Shown: positions 1 through 6,969, counted from the first letter of the stretch. The stretch is 18,668 nt of DNA from Spirochaetaceae bacterium (GCA_003552745.1 PUOG01000048.1:1-18668); one strand, 5' to 3'. Program-made: numbers and translations. Notes: a model not told the origin generated them from the letters alone.

Positions 1-84
1 CTTCGCCACCCATCGACACCGAGTATGACGGGTAAAATCGCTAGTGTCTAGTCTGGAGATATTAGAGTTTATCCAATCCTTCGC

Positions 85-110
85 TTCTCATTACAAAGTC
101 AAAATGAGAA
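85..110. repeat. 8-bp inverted repeat upstream of the ctpA promoter
   Basis: The arms TTCTCATT (85-92) and AATGAGAA (103-110) are exact reverse complements separated by 10 nt. The repeat ends 8 nt before the proposed -35 box of the ctpA-like gene. No T-run follows it on either strand, so an intrinsic terminator is unlikely. An operator or activator site is possible, but no known regulator motif is recognised. Confidence 0.35.
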
Positions 111-118
111 CTGCTGGG

Positions 119-147
119 TTGGCCATGCGTTTTCGTTGTAATATATT
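119..147 (+). promoter_or_regulatory. Sigma-70-type promoter for the ctpA-like gene
   Basis: The -35 is TTGGCC (119-124, 4 of 6 matches to consensus) and the -10 is TATATT (142-147, 5 of 6), with an ideal 17-nt spacer. Transcription would start near 154. That leaves a very short leader which still contains the GAGGG ribosome-binding site (156-160) placed 7 nt before the ATG. The region is clearly more AT-rich than the coding DNA around it. Confidence 0.55.
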
Positions 148-167
148 GTGAGGACGAGGGTGCCATC

Positions 168-1586
168 ATGAATAGAAACAGCAAACATCCAAGATCCAAT
201 GAACGACTCCTCTGGCTGGGGATCTCGGTTTTCCTCGTCGGCGTTATCTTTGCTCTTCTGCTTGCTCCGACCGTTCTCGCGGAGTCTCCGACTACCGACC
301 GCGATGAGCTACTTTCGAGCTTCGAGAGCGTCTTCGACTACATCGAACGGAACTTCGTAGAGGAGGTCGACCGTCAGGAGCTCATGCAGGGCGCCCTCAA
401 AGGGATGTTCGAGAAACTCGACGACCGTTACTCCGCGTATCTCGATGCGCGCGAAATGGAAAATCTCGGAGATGTGACCTCCGGATCGTTCGGTGGCGTC
501 GGTATGTACATTACCCGAACCGACGACAGCGACGACGGTTTCGTCGAGGTCAGCGAGCCCATTCCCGAGTCGCCGGCGTTTGAAGCCGGACTGCGAATCG
601 GAGACGAAATATACGAGATAGAAGGTGAGAGTGCGCAGGGATGGTCTACCGAAGAGGTAGCGAACCGCCTCCGCGGGGAGGAAGGCACCGACGTGACACT
701 CACCGTCCGCCGCGCTCGCAGCCAGAAGATCGAGTACACGCTCACACGGGCACAGGTTGAAGTTCCGACCGTCCGGCATGCGCTCATGCCTGATTCGATC
801 GGGTACATGCGTGTCTCGAGTTTCACTCCCTTCACCGTACAGAGGATGCAGGAGGCGATCGAGGAGTTCGAGGATTCGGACTATAGAGGTCTGGTTCTCG
901 ATCTGCGTGGTAACACAGGTGGGCTCCTGAACGCCGCGATCGACTCGGCCGACCTCTTTCTCGATGACGGTGTGATCGTTGGAACTACGAGCAGGGTTCA
1001 GAACGGCGGACGCGAGTACACGGCACGTACCCGGACCGCCGTGCCCGAAGATCTACCCGTTGTCGTCCTGGTCGACAGCGGATCGGCGTCGGGTGCCGAG
1101 ATTCTCGCCGGTGCGCTTAAGGACTCCGGGAGAGCTGCTCTGGTTGGAACGCGGACGTTCGGAAAGGGATCGGTGCAACAGGTGCGGCAAGCCGGCGCGA
1201 TCGAAGGCGGTTTTCGTTTGACCCTGAGCCGGTACTATACCCCGAGCGGTACGTACATCGATAACGAGGGTATTGAACCCGAACACGAGTCCGAAATGCC
1301 GACGCTCAGCGATGGCGAACAGGAGCGTTACATAGACCTGCTCGAGAGCATGGCGGTCGAAGAGTTCGTTGATGAAGACGAGGACCCGAGTGACGACGAT
1401 GTCGACACCTTTGTGTCTCGCATTTCCGACGATTTCGAGCTGCCCGAGCGCACAATTCGTCGCTTGGTTCGCGAGGAGGTCAGTCGTCGCCGGAATGAGG
1501 CGATAATCTACGATCTCGATTTCGATACAGTACTGCGAGACGCGGTTGACCTGATTCTCGACGGCCGTGTGGCCGGTGGAAGCTGA
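168..1586 (+). CDS. ctpA: C-terminal processing peptidase, S41 family (CtpA/Prc-like)
   Basis: This is a 472-residue envelope serine protease that would trim C-terminal tails of periplasmic or membrane proteins. One N-terminal hydrophobic segment (about residues 14-38, ending in an AxA-like site) exports or anchors it. A PDZ domain spans about 105-195 and a tail-specific protease core about 205-380. The motif DSGSASGAEI carries the nucleophile Ser308, and FGKGS carries the general base Lys333. The 25-residue Ser-Lys spacing matches known CtpA enzymes. The C-terminal 90 residues are acidic and helical, as in other bacterial CTPs. The ATG at 168 is preceded by GAGGG at 7 nt and a good promoter. 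rsmE follows after 36 bp and is probably cotranscribed. Family assignment is firm; the substrate is unknown. Confidence 0.95.
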   Translation: MNRNSKHPRSNERLLWLGISVFLVGVIFALLLAPTVLAESPTTDRDELLSSFESVFDYIERNFVEEVDRQELMQGALKGMFEKLDDRYSAYLDAREMENLGDVTSGSFGGVGMYITRTDDSDDGFVEVSEPIPESPAFEAGLRIGDEIYEIEGESAQGWSTEEVANRLRGEEGTDVTLTVRRARSQKIEYTLTRAQVEVPTVRHALMPDSIGYMRVSSFTPFTVQRMQEAIEEFEDSDYRGLVLDLRGNTGGLLNAAIDSADLFLDDGVIVGTTSRVQNGGREYTARTRTAVPEDLPVVVLVDSGSASGAEILAGALKDSGRAALVGTRTFGKGSVQQVRQAGAIEGGFRLTLSRYYTPSGTYIDNEGIEPEHESEMPTLSDGEQERYIDLLESMAVEEFVDEDEDPSDDDVDTFVSRISDDFELPERTIRRLVREEVSRRRNEAIIYDLDFDTVLRDAVDLILDGRVAGGS

Positions 1587-1622
1587 CCGGGGAGCGACCG
1601 GAAGGTACTCTGCGTATCGTTT

Positions 1623-2396
1623 ATGAGACAGTTCGTGCTTCCGGTCGAGTACTCCGGCGAGCAGGAAATCGTACTCGAGGGAGAGAAGGCGCACTACCTT
1701 CTGAGGGTGCTTCGCCTCGGTCGCGACGACAGCTTCCCGGCAATTGACACCGCGGGAAATCACTATCACTGCACGATACAGCGTGCCGAGCCGGCTTTGT
1801 TGCTGCGTGTACAGAGAAGGGGTGCGGGCGTCAAGCAACGTCCGCACATCCGAATTGTCCAGGGTATTCCGAAAGGACGAAAGATTGATGATGTTATCCG
1901 GCGCTGTACCGAAGCTGGTGTAGCGGAATTGCAGCCGGTCGTGACCGACCACACGGTGGTCCGTCTCGCCGAGGACGCCGTACCGAAAAAGGTCGCACGT
2001 TGGAACCGGGTCGCGACCGAGGCGGTACAGCAGAGTGGCAGCCCCGCCCCGGTGACGATATTCGAGCCGATGCCACTGGACCGGTACCTCTCAACGCTCT
2101 CCAATTCGGAGAAGTCGCTGAGGCTCATGCTTCACCAGGCCCCGCTTGCAAAGTGGTCGCTGCACCGGTACCTTGCCGAATACGATACGGAGGCGATCGG
2201 CACCTTTTCTCTCGAGCTCGCAGTCGGCCCGGAAGGCGGTTTCAGCGAACGTGAACTTGCCATCTTTCGCTCTGCTCGATATAAGCCTGTGTATCTGGGT
2301 CCTCAAGTATTGAGGACCGAAACCGCCGCTCTCTATGCTACAGCGGCGGTTCAGATCATTCTTCTGGAGAGATCGGAGTGGCGCCTAAAGAACTGA
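1623..2396 (+). CDS. rsmE: 16S rRNA (uracil1498-N3)-methyltransferase
   Basis: This 257-residue SPOUT-class enzyme would use SAM to methylate N3 of U1498 of 16S rRNA in the cytoplasm. It has an N-terminal PUA-like domain (about 1-70) and a C-terminal trefoil-knot domain. The knot signatures are present: GPEGGFS (202-208) and LGPQVLRTETA (225-235), both cofactor-binding motifs of RsmE. CTEAGV (95-100) corresponds to the family's conserved helix. The length is normal. No good Shine-Dalgarno lies at the usual distance (GGAAGG is about 17 nt upstream), so it may be coupled to the protease gene. It overlaps the next gene by 19 nt in another frame. Confidence 0.93.
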   Translation: MRQFVLPVEYSGEQEIVLEGEKAHYLLRVLRLGRDDSFPAIDTAGNHYHCTIQRAEPALLLRVQRRGAGVKQRPHIRIVQGIPKGRKIDDVIRRCTEAGVAELQPVVTDHTVVRLAEDAVPKKVARWNRVATEAVQQSGSPAPVTIFEPMPLDRYLSTLSNSEKSLRLMLHQAPLAKWSLHRYLAEYDTEAIGTFSLELAVGPEGGFSERELAIFRSARYKPVYLGPQVLRTETAALYATAAVQIILLERSEWRLKN

Positions 2397-3136
2397 TACC
2401 CGGCATAACTCGTACGAATGTCGCGCGTGTCGCGGTGGATTCGATTCCCGAGGAGGCACTGGGCGATGCTGTCGAACACATGCTCTCCGACGAGACCTAT
2501 CACCACTTCGTCTTCCTTCGTACCTGGGATCTGCTTCGTGCGCGCCGCGATGCGCGCTTTCGGCAATACGTTCGCAATTCGGCGCTTTCGATACCTGCCT
2601 CACCGACTCTCGTTCGGGCGGCACGATTTCTTCGGCGACCGCAATTGCACTTCTATACGCCGTTCGACTTCGTCGTTCGATTGCTCGGCGTCCTGGAGTC
2701 GCGCGGACGATCGGTATACCTTCTCGGTGGTGACAAGTTCCAGCTCCACAAAGTGGAACAGAACATCAAACTGACCTTTCCGGGCCTGCGGATCGTCGGC
2801 CGCTACACCGGTTATTACCCCGAGGAGTTCGAGCGAAATATCGTTACCGCGATCAAGAAGTCATCCCCCGACTTCCTGCTCGTCGGGCCGGGCGTGCCCG
2901 GGCACGACCTTTGGATATTCACCCACCGGAAGCTCTTCAATCCGGGAACTGCAGTGGCAAGTGCGGAGGTATTCGATATCTTCAGCGACCGAAAGAAACG
3001 GTCTGCACGGACTCCGGGAAGGCGCGCTCTCGAAGCGATTGTCACCGTAATGCAGAGACCGTGGAGGGTCCTGCGGGCTCCGTTGTATCTCTGGTTCGCC
3101 GTTGTGTTGCTTGCAACACGGGTGCGAGGCAATTAG
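2378..3136 (+). CDS. WecG/TagA/CpsF-family glycosyltransferase-like protein, divergent
   Basis: A 252-residue protein with the WecG/TagA/CpsF fold. It has a Rossmann-like middle part (VYLLGG near 115-120; PDFLLVGPGVPGHDLWI near 165-181) and the typical C-terminal RRALEAI...RPWRVLRAP segment leading into a hydrophobic membrane-associating tail. Family members transfer N-acetylmannosaminuronate or N-acetylmannosamine to lipid-linked sugars. Usual conserved motifs are altered. The acidic DG motif region reads IPASPTL, and the G-x-P-x-Q-E-x-W motif reads GVPGHDLW. Activity is therefore uncertain. The start is the GTG at 2378, with GGAGAG about 6 nt upstream and inside the end of rsmE, so translation is coupled. 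The stop (3134-3136) overlaps the stop of the convergent FxsA-like gene. Confidence 0.75.
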   Translation: MAPKELIPGITRTNVARVAVDSIPEEALGDAVEHMLSDETYHHFVFLRTWDLLRARRDARFRQYVRNSALSIPASPTLVRAARFLRRPQLHFYTPFDFVVRLLGVLESRGRSVYLLGGDKFQLHKVEQNIKLTFPGLRIVGRYTGYYPEEFERNIVTAIKKSSPDFLLVGPGVPGHDLWIFTHRKLFNPGTAVASAEVFDIFSDRKKRSARTPGRRALEAIVTVMQRPWRVLRAPLYLWFAVVLLATRVRGN

Positions 3137-3669
3137 CTGGTTTCATCGGCCGGAATCTCGACCGAAAGGTGCTCTCCACTTGAGCTTGAATCGGCGTGCA
3201 TCGTGCTCGCCGATGCACCGTACGGCTCTTCCATCTTCAGATAGTCATAGACCGGCTCCAACTCACGTCTCATGAGATAGCACAGCACCGCGCCGGGAAC
3301 CACACGGAGCACCGGCAGCAGGCAGATGAGCGCAATTGCGCTGGTTACCGCGCCGGGCGAGAGGAGCAACAGACCGCCGGCGGTCAGCGATGCCGCGACC
3401 CGGTAGTGCTTCTTCGGGTCGTGGGAGAGGAACACCGCGCGCCGAAGCAGACGCAGGCGGCGAGCGATCAGGCCGATCGTGATCAGCACGCCGGTGAGCG
3501 AAACCGCCCCCGAGACGCCGAACACAAGATATGCACCGTACGATTCGGCCAGATAGACAAACGAGAACGCATCAACAAGCAGAAGGGCCGAGACCAGAAG
3601 AAGGTAGAGGAAGAGCGGACAGACATAGCCCGGCCTCAGAAGCTTGAGAATCGTCTGGGTCGTAAGCAT
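3133..3669 (-). CDS. FxsA-like small integral membrane protein
   Basis: 178 residues from the ATG at 3669. A longer frame reaches 3789, but that extension is polar, has no RBS and looks non-coding. Three or four hydrophobic segments are seen (about 16-34, 43-66 and 92-125), followed by a polar, Ser-rich and acidic tail. The arrangement GGLLLLSPGAVTSAIALICLLP-like glycine/proline turn between helices resembles the FxsA family, whose E. coli member relieves phage F exclusion and whose normal role is unclear. The gene is convergent with the WecG-like gene (stop codons overlap) and divergent from the sigma-54 activator, with 124 bp between their starts. The FxsA assignment rests on motif memory and topology only. 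Confidence 0.6.
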   Translation of the reverse strand: MLTTQTILKLLRPGYVCPLFLYLLLVSALLLVDAFSFVYLAESYGAYLVFGVSGAVSLTGVLITIGLIARRLRLLRRAVFLSHDPKKHYRVAASLTAGGLLLLSPGAVTSAIALICLLPVLRVVPGAVLCYLMRRELEPVYDYLKMEEPYGASASTMHADSSSSGEHLSVEIPADETS

Positions 3670-3734
3670 CGCCGCAGTATATCGTGCCACAACCGGCAAC
3701 GAAAGCCACCGCGGCCGGTGCCACCTATCGTGGA

Positions 3735-3752
3735 ATCCCCCTTTTGGGGGAT
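3735..3752. repeat. Perfect 7-bp hairpin in a divergent intergenic region
   Basis: ATCCCCC (3735-3741) and GGGGGAT (3746-3752) flank a TTTT tetraloop. It lies 65 nt upstream of the FxsA-like start (minus) and 41 nt upstream of the sigma-54 activator start (plus). No T-tract follows on either strand, so it is not a standard terminator. It could be a leader RNA structure or a protein-binding site. Another, weaker inverted repeat (ACCGGC 3692-3697 / GCCGGT 3714-3719) lies in the same spacer. Confidence 0.5.
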
Positions 3753-3793
3753 GCGTCTCGATCGCTCGCGTAACAGTATGCGGTTCCACCGCT

Positions 3794-4927
3794 ATGTCCG
3801 AAGTATTCTGTGTTGCCTCCTCCGGTCGAGTCTTGTCACAGGTTCGGGCGGCCGTCGCGCCGCTTCCGGTACGCCGATATACCGACGTCTCGGAGCTTCA
3901 CGTCCATGCTCCGGACTCAGACCTTCACGGAGTGTGCATCTTCCTCGTTCGCTATGACGAGTCGGACTACCGCTCGATCCGCAGCCTGGCGTACGCCGGT
4001 GTTCCGGTCATCGCTATTCTCCCTACTCCGTCTGTTCGACGCGCCGCCGAGCTGATGCGTGCCGGCGCGTACGACTGTCTGGCAATTCCGATTCGACGCG
4101 ATGAGATCGCTTCGTGTGTCGGAAAGGCCATGCTCACGCGAGGATCGCTTACTGCACCGATTTCACGCGTGGGTGACGAGCCGCGGGTCTGTACTACGGT
4201 TGACCGAACCCTCGATCGGTTCGCACGCTCGGACCTTCCTGTTCACATAACCGGAGAGAGTGGCGCCGGGAAGGAAGTGGCGGCTCGTAATATTCACGAG
4301 CGTTCGGACCGCGCCGGACGACCGTTCGTGGTTCGCAACTGTGCAGCGATTCCGGAATCGCTGTTCGAGTCGGAGCTGTTCGGCACGCACAACGGTGCGT
4401 ACACCGGAGCGATTTCTCGCGCAGGAGCGTTGGAGGAAGCGAACAGAGGCACCATCTTCCTCGACGAAATCGGGGAGCTACCGCCGAGTAAGCAGGCGGC
4501 ACTTCTGCGTGTACTTGAAGACCGGCGAGTTCGCCGAATCGGTGCAAACTCGTCGCATGTCGTCAGTTTCCGCCTTATCACCGCCACGAATCGAGACCTC
4601 GCAGCGGAGATTATGCGCGGGGCATTCCGCCGCGACCTCTATTACCGGATCCACGTGCTGTCGCTCCACATACCGCCGCTGCGAATGCGGCGTGCCGACA
4701 TCCCCGCTCTGTGCAAGCGATTCGCGTTCGAGCTCGGCGGTGAGCCGATACGCTTCACCCCTCAGGCAATCGAGCTGCTCCAGCAGCAGCACTGGCCGGG
4801 AAATGTCCGTGAGTTGCGTAACGTGGTGCAGAGGCTCGGAGTTCTCTCGGATTATGGACTCATAACCCGTGAGTTGGTCCAGGAGACGCTTTCAATGGAG
4901 CGGCTGACCGGGTTGCTGAATGGGTAA
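3794..4927 (+). CDS. Sigma-54-dependent AAA+ activator with pseudo-receiver and no HTH
   Basis: 377 residues from the ATG at 3794. The upstream in-frame extension is Arg/Cys-rich and overlaps the opposite gene, so it was dropped. Residues 1-112 look like a response-regulator receiver fold (AYDCLAIPIRRDEI resembles the end of a receiver), but the phospho-acceptor Asp is not evident. Residues 130-350 form the AAA+ core: Walker A GESGAGKE (154-161), the sigma-54 loop GAYTGA (201-206; Tyr replaces the usual Phe), Walker B TIFLDEIGELP, sensor I TATNRDL, arginine-finger region FRRDLYYR, and sensor II WPGNVREL. The protein ends about 35 residues later without a Fis-type helix-turn-helix. Such proteins may activate from solution or by partner recruitment. 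It ends 7 bp before the convergent neighbour. Confidence 0.88.
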   Translation: MSEVFCVASSGRVLSQVRAAVAPLPVRRYTDVSELHVHAPDSDLHGVCIFLVRYDESDYRSIRSLAYAGVPVIAILPTPSVRRAAELMRAGAYDCLAIPIRRDEIASCVGKAMLTRGSLTAPISRVGDEPRVCTTVDRTLDRFARSDLPVHITGESGAGKEVAARNIHERSDRAGRPFVVRNCAAIPESLFESELFGTHNGAYTGAISRAGALEEANRGTIFLDEIGELPPSKQAALLRVLEDRRVRRIGANSSHVVSFRLITATNRDLAAEIMRGAFRRDLYYRIHVLSLHIPPLRMRRADIPALCKRFAFELGGEPIRFTPQAIELLQQQHWPGNVRELRNVVQRLGVLSDYGLITRELVQETLSMERLTGLLNG

Positions 4928-4934
4928 AGAGGCC

Positions 4935-5429
4935 TCAGAAGCTGACGCGGAAATGCATGACCTCGAGAACCGGGAGTCTACCTCCCCGCGCCTCATCCTC
5001 CCGGATTTCGACGAGTTGGGCGACCACTATACCGTGCCGGCCGGCGACGATGTGGTCGCGAGGTGGTGACGGTGGCGCTCGCCTCGGAACGCGTTCGCGG
5101 AAGTCTTCTCCGGCGACCACGACGACAGCACGATAGGCGCGCACATCCTCCAGATCGAACCACTCGCCGTCGACCAGCTCGATATCGGCGGAGAACGAAC
5201 CATCGCTGTCGTCTGTCACGACCACCGAGGCGATATACCCGTCGACGACTACAAGCGGTTGTTCGGTGACGGAGCCCGGCTCGCGTTCGGCGGCGACTTC
5301 GGCGAGCTCGCGAAGTGTGATGGAAAAATCGACGATCGAATCGAACGTCTCAGCTTCGCGGGCGCCGGCCGGTAGCTGCAGCAGAAGTCCGATAGCTACG
5401 CACATTGCCGGGAGAAGATGCCGTTTCAT
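4935..5429 (-). CDS. Exported hypothetical protein
   Basis: 164 residues from the ATG at 5429. The N-terminus is a typical Sec signal peptide: MKRH, a hydrophobic core to about residue 18, then LPAGA with likely cleavage before Arg24. The mature part (about 140 residues) is acidic and rich in alternating hydrophobic residues (LVVVDGYIASVVV; YRAVVVVAGEDF), suggesting a small beta-rich periplasmic domain. No family is recognised. There is no Shine-Dalgarno, but an extended -10 promoter lies just upstream of the ATG. It is divergent from the SDR gene, with 60 bp between start codons. A longer upstream in-frame reading runs antisense to the SDR gene and is rejected as non-coding. Confidence 0.75.
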   Translation of the reverse strand: MKRHLLPAMCVAIGLLLQLPAGAREAETFDSIVDFSITLRELAEVAAEREPGSVTEQPLVVVDGYIASVVVTDDSDGSFSADIELVDGEWFDLEDVRAYRAVVVVAGEDFRERVPRRAPPSPPRDHIVAGRHGIVVAQLVEIREDEARGGRLPVLEVMHFRVSF

Positions 5430-5437
5430 GCACCGGA

Positions 5438-5446
5438 AGTATAGCA
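5438..5446 (-). promoter_or_regulatory. Extended -10 promoter for the exported protein
   Basis: Read on the minus strand the site is TGCTATACT: a TGn extension followed by TATACT (5 of 6 matches to TATAAT). No convincing -35 box is seen, as expected of an extended -10 promoter. The predicted start of transcription lies only 2-3 nt before the ATG at 5429, which implies a leaderless or nearly leaderless mRNA. Confidence 0.4.
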
Positions 5447-5469
5447 GATGGGACGAACCGTCGCATAGC

Positions 5470-5481
5470 AAGAACGTTCTT
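5470..5481. promoter_or_regulatory. 12-bp perfect palindrome between divergent genes
   Basis: AAGAACGTTCTT is a perfect palindrome placed 8 bp upstream of the SDR ATG (5490) and 40 bp upstream of the exported-protein ATG (5429). Its position suits an operator for a dimeric regulator acting on one or both genes. The half-site GAAC/GTTC recalls Gram-positive-type LexA boxes, but the usual 4-nt spacer is missing. Confidence 0.35.
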
Positions 5482-5489
5482 TCTCGTGT

Positions 5490-6239
5490 ATGCTCACCGA
5501 ACGCATGCACTCCGAATCGCTTGGAAACAGATCTGCGCTCGTGGTCGGCGGCTCGGGCGGAATCGGAGCGGCTGTCTGCCGTTCTCTGGCTTCTACCGCG
5601 GTCACTTTGACGGTACACGGTGGGCATGACAGCGATGCTCTCGATCGTGTGGTCGAAGAATGCGCTCAAATCTCGGGCAGATACCCGCACAAGTTGCTGA
5701 AAGCGATTACCGGAGCTTCGGATGCCCGATCGCTCGTGAGCGAAATTGCTCCCGATGTGCTCGTTGTCTCGATGGGACCAATCGTCTGGCGCTCGCTCGC
5801 CGACTCGGAAGTCGACGACTGGGAACGCATGGCGAGCCTCAATCTTGCGGTCGCCGGGGTTCTCGTATCGGCCGTTCTCCCGAAGATGTGTGAGCGGCGC
5901 TTCGGACGCATCGTGCTGTTCGGGGCTTCGCGTGGCGATACCTTGCATCCGTCGCGTGAGGCGCCTGCGTATACTGCAGCGAAGGCCGGAGTGGTCTCTT
6001 TGGCGCGAAGCGCCGCCCGGGAGGGGGCGGGACGTAATGTCGCCTGCAACGTGGTATGTCCGGGATACGTCGACACGGAGTACCTTGAGGCCGATCGCAG
6101 AAGGCGGCACGCCTCCCGGGCGCCGTCCGGAGCGATGACCGAGCCGGGTGAAATCGCGGAAACTGTGCTATTTTTATGTACTCAATTGCACTCAACGGTT
6201 ACTGGTAGTGTCGTCAATGCGTCCGGGGGACTGGTATAG
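5490..6239 (+). CDS. Short-chain dehydrogenase/reductase (FabG-like)
   Basis: A 249-residue classical SDR, a cytosolic NAD(P)-dependent oxidoreductase. The cofactor motif is GGSGGIG (20-26). The catalytic set is Asn119 (SLNL), Ser147 (FGAS), Tyr161 and Lys165 (YTAAK). PGYVDTEY (191-198) follows as in FabG-type enzymes, and the GG near the C-terminus is typical. The usual NNAG motif after beta-4 is replaced by SMGP (94-97), so it is probably not the housekeeping FabG. The substrate cannot be told. ATG 5490 is used here; ATG 5505 is an alternative. Neither has a clear Shine-Dalgarno. The gene stands alone, with a new promoter following it. Confidence 0.85.
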   Translation: MLTERMHSESLGNRSALVVGGSGGIGAAVCRSLASTAVTLTVHGGHDSDALDRVVEECAQISGRYPHKLLKAITGASDARSLVSEIAPDVLVVSMGPIVWRSLADSEVDDWERMASLNLAVAGVLVSAVLPKMCERRFGRIVLFGASRGDTLHPSREAPAYTAAKAGVVSLARSAAREGAGRNVACNVVCPGYVDTEYLEADRRRRHASRAPSGAMTEPGEIAETVLFLCTQLHSTVTGSVVNASGGLV

Positions 6240-6259
6240 TGGGCGATTATCGTGGATAT

Positions 6260-6287
6260 TTGACAAACAGAAGAGTGCGACAATACT
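6260..6287 (+). promoter_or_regulatory. Sigma-70-type promoter for the STAS gene
   Basis: A perfect -35, TTGACA (6260-6265), is followed after 16 nt by AATACT (6282-6287, 4 of 6). Transcription would start near 6294, giving a leader of about 78 nt. That leader contains a possible small upstream frame (from 6302) and the perfect palindrome CGTGCCGGCACG (6336-6347). Confidence 0.5.
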
Positions 6288-6301
6288 ATCAGAAGTCAAA
6301 T

Positions 6302-6382
6302 ATGGAGGCGTGTTCTCCGAGGTGTAAAAATCTCCCGTGCCGGCACGTAAGTGTCGCCGAAAAGGTAGCGAATGAGCAATAA
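6302..6382 (+). CDS. Possible 26-codon Cys-rich upstream ORF
   Basis: ATG 6302 opens a frame of 26 codons with three Cys (positions 4, 8 and 13; sequence MEACSPRCKNLPCRHV to start). It ends with TAA at 6380-6382, 11 nt inside the STAS coding sequence. It starts about 8 nt after the predicted transcription start and has no strong ribosome-binding site. Stop-start overlap would couple its translation to the STAS gene. It may equally be chance, since frames this short are common. Confidence 0.2.
   Translation: MEACSPRCKNLPCRHVSVAEKVANEQ
6336..6347. repeat. 12-bp perfect palindrome in the STAS leader
   Basis: CGTGCCGGCACG is fully self-complementary and lies 24 nt upstream of the STAS ATG, within the predicted transcript and just before the AAAAGG ribosome-binding site (6359-6365 region). 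It could be an RNA hairpin or dimer site, or a DNA operator. No function is assigned. Confidence 0.3.
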
Positions 6383-6923
6383 CGAGATCGTAGCAGGTTT
6401 TGACGAGGAAAAGGACGACAGCCTCAAGATCACGCTGGAGCGCGTTTCACGAGTTCAGGGTTGCCTCGTCCTCTATCTGCACGGCTACATCGACACCTAC
6501 AATTCGAACTTCTTCCAGAAGCGGGTCAACCGTGTGATCGAAGCCGGGTTTCCGAAGCTCATATTCCACTGTAGTGGGCTCAACTACGTATCGAGCACGG
6601 GCATCGGATCGTTCACCGCTTTCTTGAAGGCGGTAAAGCCGAAGGGCGGCGATCTCGTCCTTCTCGAGATTCAGCCCAAAGTGTACGAGGTCTTCCAGCT
6701 GCTCGGTTTTTCCCAATTCTTCCAGATCAAGGATAACATGGAAGACGCCGTCAAGCACTTTGCCGAAGGCGGCAAGAAGGCGGAGACCAGCGTCTTTCCG
6801 AAGATCTTTCGTTGTCCCATATGCTCGACGAAGATGAAAGCGTCGAAGTCCGGGCGCTTCCGGTGTTCCAACTGTAAGACGATTCTTGCGATTGATGCCT
6901 CCGGTCAGGTATTCTTAGGCTAG
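6372..6923 (+). CDS. STAS-domain protein with C-terminal zinc ribbon
   Basis: 183 residues in two parts. Residues 17-130 are a STAS domain like anti-sigma-factor antagonists (SpoIIAA/RsbV). In CSGLNYVSSTGIGSF, Ser75 aligns with the regulatory phospho-Ser of SpoIIAA, while the usual preceding Asp is Ser74. Residues 147-183 are a zinc ribbon with two CxxC knuckles: Cys148/Cys151 and Cys165/Cys168. STAS proteins bind and release an anti-sigma or switch kinase in response to phosphorylation. The ribbon suggests a further contact with nucleic acid or protein. No kinase or phosphatase partner is in the window. The ATG has AAAAGG a few nt upstream. A hairpin shortly after the stop suggests it is monocistronic. 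Confidence 0.85.
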   Translation: MSNNEIVAGFDEEKDDSLKITLERVSRVQGCLVLYLHGYIDTYNSNFFQKRVNRVIEAGFPKLIFHCSGLNYVSSTGIGSFTAFLKAVKPKGGDLVLLEIQPKVYEVFQLLGFSQFFQIKDNMEDAVKHFAEGGKKAETSVFPKIFRCPICSTKMKASKSGRFRCSNCKTILAIDASGQVFLG

Positions 6924-6941
6924 CAAGAGGATTTCGAGATC

Positions 6942-6969
6942 CGAACGCCTCTCGTCGGAGGCGCGTTCG
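6942..6969 (+). terminator. Terminator-like hairpin after the STAS gene
   Basis: CGAACGCCTC (6942-6951) pairs with GAGGCG and TTCG (6958-6969). The stem is 10 bp with a 2-nt bulge (6964-6965) and a 6-nt loop. It starts 18 nt after the STAS stop and is followed by a mixed run (GTTATTACCTTT) instead of a clean T-tract, so termination may be weak. Confidence 0.45.

Noticed and set aside
1..35. Possible C-terminal tail of an upstream gene (SPPIDTEYDG then TAA at 33-35)
   Set aside because: Codon third positions look coding-like, but ten codons are too few to support a gene call.
1053..1952. Long minus-strand open frame across the ctpA-rsmE junction
   Set aside because: It is a shadow of two well-supported genes, with no recognisable domain and no ribosome-binding site.
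3670..3690. Sigma-54-like TGGCAC element just upstream of the FxsA-like gene (minus strand)
   Set aside because: TGGCAC matches the -24 part, but GC follows after 11 nt instead of 10, and the ATG is too close to leave room for a start site.
5430..6110. Long minus-strand in-frame extension upstream of the exported protein
   Set aside because: It is antisense to the SDR gene, Arg/Ser-rich and without family features; the signal peptide marks ATG 5429 as the start.
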